Assembly: GCA_002422315.1 (NCBI GenBank)
Contig: DIUJ01000047.1
Location: forward strand, 1-28,844
From: Bacteroidetes bacterium UBA6161
GTDB taxonomy: Bacteria > Bacteroidota > Bacteroidia > NS11-12g > UBA955
Length of the DNA: 28,844 nucleotides
Reading direction: 5' to 3'
Shown here piece after piece: positions 23,939-28,844 of the stretch. The stretch's first letter is position 1. Every line of letters starts with the position of its first letter. The notes under the pieces were generated by a model, which made no database searches, had not been told where the DNA came from, and saw nothing but the letters and a program-made list of their open reading frames with translations. The position numbers were made by a program, and so were the translations under genes.

Positions 23939-23970
23939 AACCCAAAATACGCATTTGCGTATTTTGGGTT
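23939..23970. repeat. AAAATACGC hairpin copy 2, 14-bp stem
   Basis: Arms AACCCAAAATACGC (23939-23952) and GCGTATTTTGGGTT (23957-23970) enclose the loop ATTT. This is the most complete copy of the unit also found at 23360 and 28820. It lies 61 bases past the stop of the minus-strand T9SS gene and could form the 3' end of its transcript (inference). Confidence 0.7.
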
Positions 23971-23989
23971 AAATAAATATACAAGCTTT

Positions 23990-24030
23990 CTTTGTCAAAG
24001 CTTTAAACATTCTTGAAATTTGGGTTAAAT
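23990..24030 (-). repeat. 41-base repeat abutting the T9SS gene stop codon
   Basis: CTTTGTCAAAG, then CTTTAAACATTCTTGAAA and TTGGGTTAAAT, ending directly at the stop codon (24031-24033, minus strand). It matches 292-332, which abuts the accC stop in the same orientation. The two host genes are unrelated, so the shared sequence is not coding homology. Confidence 0.65.
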
Positions 24031-25383
24031 TTAGTCTTTTTTCATTTTAAAAGCCTTTTCAGCTCCTTTTCTAGAGCTTACTTTTACGTAATACAATCCT
24101 GGTTTTAAATTGCTTACGTCTATACTTGTTTTATTAATAGAGTAGAGCTCTTCCTGCCCTAGAGTATTTAATATACTTACATTTGGCGAGAGTAAACCTT
24201 TGATTTCAATAATATCATTAAAAGGATTAGGTATTACATTCCAAGAACTCTCAAGAGAAGTCCCCCATGTTACAAAGACTAAATTACTGTAGCTAAATTT
24301 CTCGTCAAAATCTATTTGCTTTAGCCTATACTCTAATTCACCTTCCTCGGGATAAAAATCTGCAAACTGATACGATATAGGTAAAAAAGTAGTCCCAGAA
24401 CCTGGCAATTGGCCAATTCTATGCCAATCGCTTTGGTTTACCCTTCTTTCTATCTCAAAAAGTTTATTGTTTACTTCCATCGAAGTTGTCCAATTAAGCG
24501 AAATGTAATCACTTGATTTTTCTGCTTCAAAATTTAATAATTGAATGGGCAACAAGGATGGGAAAGCGTTAAATGATTTAAAATGAAGAGAAAACTGTCT
24601 GTTGGTAGAACTACTACTTCTTCTGCCTATTACCCCAAGTCGAATAGTATAAGAAGAAACATTTTCAAACTCCATTTGAATCATCGCTGCTTTGTCATTG
24701 GTATCTATGCTTGTAAAAACCGTAAATCCACTTACTACTGTTTCCCAATTGGCTACAGGCCCATTGGTAATTTGAGATCCTAGTATATTGTTGGATGTAA
24801 CAGGATTACTGATTTGAACCATTTCTCTAAATGCATTTGTTCCTGTACTGTTTCCACTTCCATCACAATCCACTACAGTCATAGCCAAGCATGGCAATGT
24901 AAGAGGTAAAGTAAGGGCCGAATTGGAGAAAAACTCAATTGTGAATTCTGCCCATGAGGTGTCTGTAGTACTGCTTGTACCCGGAAAATTTACAGTGGGC
25001 TGCCAAGCATAGCCATAGGAAGTAGATACATCGAAGCTTCCCAATGTTACTCCTGTGCTTGACCTGCCAACCCACGTTGCCCGCATCCATATATCTGGGC
25101 TTGTATGTACCTGTATACTTCGATGCCTATGTGGCGATGTAGACCACCCAATACTGCTTGTTGGGTTAGTAAATGGTACATTAAATTCAGGATAGGTACA
25201 AGTTTGGCTGTAAACTTCAGAAGGAATATTCAACCAAAATATAAAAGACATGGAAAAATATAGTACTTGTTTGTATCTAAAACTGGTAAAATAAGGCAAT
25301 TGTATTTTTCGCCTTGTTTTTATTCTTTTTATTTGGCTTTGTGCGAAGCTCAAAAAAGAATTGATTTTGAATTGTGTTTTCAT
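24031..25383 (-). CDS. T9SS-secreted protein, paralogue A
   Basis: A 450-residue exported protein. A basic N-terminal stretch of about 40 residues precedes the signal-peptide core ending in EVYSQ (residue 60). Residues 61-272 form a domain I do not recognise, with Cys62, Cys165 and Cys173 and the motifs MRATWVGRSS, AWQP, TDTSWAEF, TVVDCDGSG (Asp-rich, perhaps calcium-binding) and RQFSLHFK. Residues ~279-375 resemble the FN3-like linker common before sorting domains (LNWTTSMEVNNKLFEIERR). The last ~70 residues (WNVIPNPFNDIIEIKG to KMKKD) are a type A sorting domain, so export by T9SS to the surface is expected. The gene at 27266 encodes a clear paralogue. It lies 30 bases after another T9SS cargo gene. 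No enzyme motif is visible. Confidence 0.88.
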   Translation of the reverse strand: MKTQFKINSFLSFAQSQIKRIKTRRKIQLPYFTSFRYKQVLYFSMSFIFWLNIPSEVYSQTCTYPEFNVPFTNPTSSIGWSTSPHRHRSIQVHTSPDIWMRATWVGRSSTGVTLGSFDVSTSYGYAWQPTVNFPGTSSTTDTSWAEFTIEFFSNSALTLPLTLPCLAMTVVDCDGSGNSTGTNAFREMVQISNPVTSNNILGSQITNGPVANWETVVSGFTVFTSIDTNDKAAMIQMEFENVSSYTIRLGVIGRRSSSSTNRQFSLHFKSFNAFPSLLPIQLLNFEAEKSSDYISLNWTTSMEVNNKLFEIERRVNQSDWHRIGQLPGSGTTFLPISYQFADFYPEEGELEYRLKQIDFDEKFSYSNLVFVTWGTSLESSWNVIPNPFNDIIEIKGLLSPNVSILNTLGQEELYSINKTSIDVSNLKPGLYYVKVSSRKGAEKAFKMKKD

Positions 25384-25413
25384 GTTGTGCTTAGCTTAAA
25401 TCTTTAGCTTTGA

Positions 25414-26697
25414 TTATTCATTTTTTATAATTTTATGTATCCATTTTTGACCGGAATTATAATCCGATATTTCTAGTGTATAAACTCCTACTGTTAAATG
25501 ACTTAAGTCAACTGTTCCCGACAACAACTCACAGTTAATTTCTCTTCCATGCATATCATAAATCTTAAGTCCAATATTTCCCTCAGAATGGATTTTTATA
25601 AGCTTAGAAAATGGATTAGGATATACCAAAGGATTATTTGGAATTGGGAAAGTGTTTATCGTACTATAAATATTACTGTGAATAAAAATGTCGTTGCTTT
25701 GTACCATTTTTATTTTGTAGTAGGCTATTGCGGAATTCATCTTCTTGTCTGAAAACAAGTAAGTTCCAAATGTTAGACTATCTTTAGGATCTACTACCCC
25801 AATTTTTTGCCATTGTACTTTATCGTCACTTTTTAAAATCTCAAATTGAGAAGCGGTATTACCGGGGCTTATTCCCCAGCGTAATATGTTTTCTTTAGAC
25901 AATGATTCAACTTTTACATGTGTAAATACAATTGGCAACATAGTTGGTGCATTGTTTATTGCTATCGTTTGGCTTACAGATTCTGCACTTGAGGTAATAC
26001 TAGCGGTTCGTGTTCCTGTTGAGTCTATATTAGGTTGTACAAAATAACTTAACAATCCAGCCCTTACTCTTGGACTCCCATTGCCATGTGCTACATTTAG
26101 GACAGGGGTGGTTCCAGATGGACTCGTAAACACATAATCTTGGTTAATTGAAAATAAATTCAATACTAGGGTTTGCATTCTTGTAGTTAACAGTGGCAAG
26201 GCATTAGGAGTGCTTGTATTTTGCACATTATTTATAATACCTTGGATAGGCGCGCTTATATCAAACCCTGTAATATAGGTAATTGCAATTGTCCAATGTC
26301 TACTAGAATTCAACAAGTTGGTAAATGTAAAACTAGACAAAGCAGTATCGGAAGATGTTAAAATCTTATAAAAAGTAGCGAGGGTAATATTTGTACTGGT
26401 GCTTAAATCCACCAATGTATAACCCAGGGGTAGATTTATAGTAGACGTACCACCTCGCCACCAAACTGTAAATAATGCCATATCGTTTACCTGCAATCCT
26501 CCTGGATTTGAAATGGTAGGACTCCGGTCTGGTGAATTTCCAATTGCATTTACTTGGTGGCCTACGATGCTTGCTTGTGAATATGCACCAATACTCGAAA
26601 AAGAAATAACAAAAAGTAATAAAATAAATTTGTTTAGTTGTTTTTTAATGTTTTTAAAATTTTTAGGCAATAGTTTTCCTGATGAAATAATTTTCAT
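25414..26697 (-). CDS. T9SS-secreted protein with N-terminal beta-sandwich-like domain
   Basis: From the ATG at 26697 the protein has 427 residues: a signal peptide ending at GAYSQ, then a region of about 210 residues with the pattern GGLQVNDMALFTVWW, NLPLGYTLVD, ATFYKILTSSDTALSSFTF, WTIAITYITGFDISAPIQGI. This recalls a widespread secreted beta-sandwich module with a GD...P-GW...YYK...Y-G-D order (family recollection, not verified). An FN3-like linker (NILRWGISPGNTASQFEILKS) and a type A sorting domain (LVYPNPFSKLIKIHS to KIIKNE) follow. The longer frame begins with a TTG and has no promoter; the ATG is preferred. It sits between two paralogous cargo genes to which it is not related in its N-terminal part. 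Function unknown; likely surface-exposed. Confidence 0.85.
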   Translation of the reverse strand: MKIISSGKLLPKNFKNIKKQLNKFILLLFVISFSSIGAYSQASIVGHQVNAIGNSPDRSPTISNPGGLQVNDMALFTVWWRGGTSTINLPLGYTLVDLSTSTNITLATFYKILTSSDTALSSFTFTNLLNSSRHWTIAITYITGFDISAPIQGIINNVQNTSTPNALPLLTTRMQTLVLNLFSINQDYVFTSPSGTTPVLNVAHGNGSPRVRAGLLSYFVQPNIDSTGTRTASITSSAESVSQTIAINNAPTMLPIVFTHVKVESLSKENILRWGISPGNTASQFEILKSDDKVQWQKIGVVDPKDSLTFGTYLFSDKKMNSAIAYYKIKMVQSNDIFIHSNIYSTINTFPIPNNPLVYPNPFSKLIKIHSEGNIGLKIYDMHGREINCELLSGTVDLSHLTVGVYTLEISDYNSGQKWIHKIIKNE

Positions 26698-27265
26698 AAA
26701 ATGATTTGTGATTTTTTTGACAATAAATATCCTATTCGAGCTGTAAAAACTCAAAAAAGAATGGGATTAAATAAAATTAATTAGCTAGAAGAAGACGTAC
26801 TTTTCCTTTACATGCCGAAAAACAACATGTTGGAAAACTTATATCTATCGATGCTATCTAACTGGTTAAGATAACTTTGTTAAAGTTAGAAATAAGAAAA
26901 TTGTTCTTAAAATTGACAAATAAAGGAGGACTCTCCTCTTTGGTGATTGGCTTTTTTGGGTGTAAAGCCTTGTGATTTTTTCTTAGCATTTTGATTTGTG
27001 TTTGTTTGTTTAATAAATAGGTGTTACCACATGTGCGTGTGGATAACATGTGCAAATGTAGGAAAGAATTTTAAACCCCAAAATATAATTTTATCTTTTT
27101 CGCTAAAAGGCCTCTTTTTCTATTTTATATATCTCTTTTTCAATTAATTAAAATTTATCATTTTGAAAATAAAAGCCAATTAGCCATGAAAAAGAAGGCA
27201 CATTAAATAGGTACAAGCACTTATATTAAGACTATTACCATTATGATAATTTAGTTTTTTGCGAA
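26698..27265. other. 568-base AT-rich spacer without a credible gene
   Basis: Only a 65-codon open frame with no recognisable features is present on the minus strand, and I do not call it. Two direct copies of ACATGTGC occur at 27029-27036 and 27046-27053, with a TGTGGATAA between them that equals a DnaA-box 9-mer in reverse. I see no hairpin of the repeat family found in the other spacers, and no clear -7 element for the gene starting at 26697. Confidence 0.6.
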
Positions 27266-28567
27266 CTATTGCTTTAAAAACATGAGCTTTTGGGTCATTC
27301 CTCTCCCATTTTCCATTACCAACAAGTATGAACCAGGCAATAATTCAGCAGTTGAAATACTTCGATCATAATGACTGTACTCTATGCCTGAAACTACCCT
27401 ACCAAGATTATCATATACTTCAATTGAATGTATAGATGGACCTTTAATATACATCTTGTCGTCTACTGGATTTGGAAACAAAGAATAATTTAGATTTTGT
27501 AAAGTACCCCAATAGGTAGAAACAATATCAGACCAAGTATATTCGCCGTTTCTATCTACTTGCTTTAGTTTATAAAAATTATCCCCAAGTTCAGGATTAT
27601 AATCTTGGTAAATATAATTTAATCTAGAAAATGAAACTTCGTTACAATAGTTTACGCCAACACTATCCCATGATTCTATTTGCGTGTTGTATTTATATAC
27701 CACAAATCTATTGCACATTTGTTCGTATAAAGTTTGCCATTGTAATTCTATACCATGGGCATTAACTTCTGCTTTTACATCAGCCAAAGTTACAGGCAAT
27801 ATAGAAGTAAGCACCGAGTAAGGCCTAAAATGAAGTGAAAACTGTCGAGTTGTAGTACTTCCACGCTTTCCTATAACCGCTATCCTTAGTCTTATTTTGT
27901 CTACACTACCATATTCTATTTGTGCCATCGCTGCCTTATTTATGGTGTCTATATTATTAAATACAGGAAAATCAGAAACTATAGTTTCAAAGCTATCTAC
28001 AGTTCCTATAGTTACATTACTCCCACTCAATAGGTTTATCGCATTGGGATTAATAACTTGTACCATCTCCCTATAATGGCTATTACTTGAGGATGTGGTT
28101 CCACTCCCATCACAATCTACCACTGTTATTGCCAAGCAATTCAATGTTAAAATAGAACTAAAATTAGAAAAGCTGCTAAATTCTACCACAAACTCTGCCC
28201 ATGAAGTATCTGTGGTATTTGTAGTTGCAGGCACAGACAAAAAAGGTTGCCATGCAAAACCATAAGGAGAAGTGGCATCAAAATCCGTGAGACCAACAGA
28301 GGAAGAAGACCTCCCTACCCATGTTGCACGCATATATACATCGGGCGAACTTGCAACTTGACTTACTCTGCTTACAAAAGGAGACGTAGACCATGTTAAG
28401 CCCGAAGTATTAGACGGAAAAGGAACATTATAGTAAGGAAAACTACAAGATTGCGCTGTTACATAGTTTGGTAAAACCAATGTAATTCCTAAAAGCGCTG
28501 CAACCATCAATCCCCCGATTGCGTGGTTAAGGGACAAATTAATGTCCACAGTTTTCAGCATGTTCAT
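27266..28567 (-). CDS. T9SS-secreted protein, paralogue B
   Basis: From the ATG at 28567 the protein has 433 residues. A signal peptide (hydrophobic AIGGLMVAALLGITLVLPNY, ending VTAQ) leads into the same unrecognised domain as the gene at 24031. Shared blocks are SCSFPYYNVPF, YMRATWVGRSSSS, YGFAWQP, TDTSWAEFVVEF, LNCLAITVVDCDGSG, REMVQVINP, KAAMAQIEYG and RQFSLHFRPYS. All three cysteines are conserved. An FN3-like linker (GIELQWQTLYEQMCNRFVVYK) and a type A sorting domain (SLFPNPVDDKMYIKG to LMFLKQ) follow. A second in-frame ATG (28561) is two codons later; a TTG-started extension of 20 residues is rejected because it overlaps the promoter. Function unknown; likely surface-anchored. Confidence 0.88.
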   Translation of the reverse strand: MNMLKTVDINLSLNHAIGGLMVAALLGITLVLPNYVTAQSCSFPYYNVPFPSNTSGLTWSTSPFVSRVSQVASSPDVYMRATWVGRSSSSVGLTDFDATSPYGFAWQPFLSVPATTNTTDTSWAEFVVEFSSFSNFSSILTLNCLAITVVDCDGSGTTSSSNSHYREMVQVINPNAINLLSGSNVTIGTVDSFETIVSDFPVFNNIDTINKAAMAQIEYGSVDKIRLRIAVIGKRGSTTTRQFSLHFRPYSVLTSILPVTLADVKAEVNAHGIELQWQTLYEQMCNRFVVYKYNTQIESWDSVGVNYCNEVSFSRLNYIYQDYNPELGDNFYKLKQVDRNGEYTWSDIVSTYWGTLQNLNYSLFPNPVDDKMYIKGPSIHSIEVYDNLGRVVSGIEYSHYDRSISTAELLPGSYLLVMENGRGMTQKLMFLKQ

Positions 28568-28602
28568 ACGTTTGTGTTTAAGGTTGTGTAATTGTGTTAA
28601 AA

Positions 28603-28610
28603 CAAAACTA
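28603..28610 (-). promoter_or_regulatory. -7 promoter element of paralogue B
   Basis: On the minus strand this reads TAGTTTTG, a perfect TAnnTTTG. It ends 35 bases before the ATG at 28567, so a leader of about 30 bases is expected. A TTTG at 28628-28625 is only 14 bases upstream, too close for a standard -33 element; the upstream region is a T-tract. Confidence 0.45.
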
Positions 28611-28819
28611 TAAAAAAAAAAGTGCAAATTAAAAAACAGGGAATTATCAAAATGATATTGTCATGATATTCAGACATATATAAAATATATTATACGATTT
28701 TCCATATACGTTTTACTTCCCTAATGCAAATCAAACTGTGTTCGTACTTTAAAATTAATTTGAGATACACAGATTAAAATATAAAGGATGCATTTTGTTT
28801 AACCCCGTTTTGTGTTTAA

Positions 28820-28844
28820 CCCAAAATACGCATTAGCGTATTTT
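28820..28844. repeat. AAAATACGC hairpin copy 3, at the window edge
   Basis: The core 28823-28844 is identical to 23361-23382, preceded by TTTAACCC. If it matches copy 2, a GGGTTAAA arm should follow just outside the window. Another TTTAACCCC lies at 28799-28806. Confidence 0.65.

Larger units (their letters stand above)
23225..24030. other. 800-base gene-free spacer packed with palindromes
   Basis: No credible gene is visible on either strand. The spacer holds the hldD promoter at its left end and then at least eleven separate hairpins between 23360 and 23970, ending in a 41-base repeat that abuts the stop of the T9SS gene at 24031. Several units match modules in 1-332 and at the right edge of the window. 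For the minus-strand T9SS gene it is 3' flank; for hldD it is upstream flank. Confidence 0.75.

Noticed and set aside
23360..23970. CRISPR array
   Set aside because: The repeated palindromes differ in sequence and spacing, and there are no regular spacers of equal length and no cas genes.
26922..26942. Possible hairpin AAAGGAG...CTCCTCTTT in the spacer
   Set aside because: The arms do not align without shifts; the pairing is poor compared with the other palindromes.
27038..27046. TGTGGATAA, the reverse complement of a consensus DnaA box
   Set aside because: It is a single box without a cluster, AT-rich unwinding repeats or dnaA/dnaN neighbours; a chance match is likely, so no origin is called.
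26858..27055. 65-codon minus-strand open frame in the spacer between the T9SS genes
   Set aside because: It has no promoter element, signal peptide or recognisable motif; composition is that of AT-rich spacer, and nothing supports translation.

Overview
This window looks like a chromosomal segment of an AT-rich Bacteroidota bacterium. The sequence evidence is: three or four secreted proteins ending in type IX secretion system (T9SS) type A sorting domains; signal peptides ending in ...AQ or ...SQ; small lipoproteins; several outer-membrane beta-barrel proteins; no Shine-Dalgarno-like sites; and Bacteroidota-type -7 promoter elements (TAnnTTTG). I see no rRNA, tRNA, CRISPR array, transposase, phage gene or integrase.

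Layout. 1-332 is a gene-free, repeat-bearing spacer. 333-2302 (minus) holds a small helical protein gene followed by a biotin carboxylase. 2338-3006 (plus) is a CcmB-type haem exporter membrane protein. 3111-3761 (minus) is a YedK/HMCES abasic-site shielding protein. 3874-6063 (plus) is a secreted subtilisin-like protease with a T9SS tail. 6130-7176 (minus) is a DAO-type FAD oxidoreductase. 7269-9646 (plus) is an apparent operon of an outer-membrane barrel, a DUF4440-like lipoprotein and RodA. 9691-12578 (plus) is a translationally coupled pair: a barrel protein and a helix-hairpin-helix protein with a C-terminal barrel. 12653-14357 (plus) is pdxJ overlapping an S1/P1-nuclease/phospholipase C-fold gene. 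14358-14906 (minus) is a lipoprotein gene whose stop directly abuts that of its convergent neighbour. 23224-14992 (minus) is a three-gene run: hldD, a very large 12-helix sensor histidine kinase, and a 1180-residue outer-membrane-type protein. 24031-28567 (minus) holds three T9SS cargo proteins, of which the first and third are paralogues.

Two points stand out. First, several genes carry a -7 promoter element ending only 3-5 bases before the start codon, so their transcripts would begin at or next to the start codon (leaderless mRNAs). This also suggests a TTG start for ccmB. Second, the spacers at 1-332, 23225-24030 and the right edge share a set of short palindromes and a ~41-base element that directly abuts the stop codon of two unrelated genes. 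This looks like a dispersed intergenic repeat family. The most system-like gene group is hldD / giant sensor kinase / giant outer-membrane protein, which I read (inference) as an envelope-sensing locus with no response regulator beside it. Nothing here proves a new defence or mobile system; the rest is mostly housekeeping and envelope biology.
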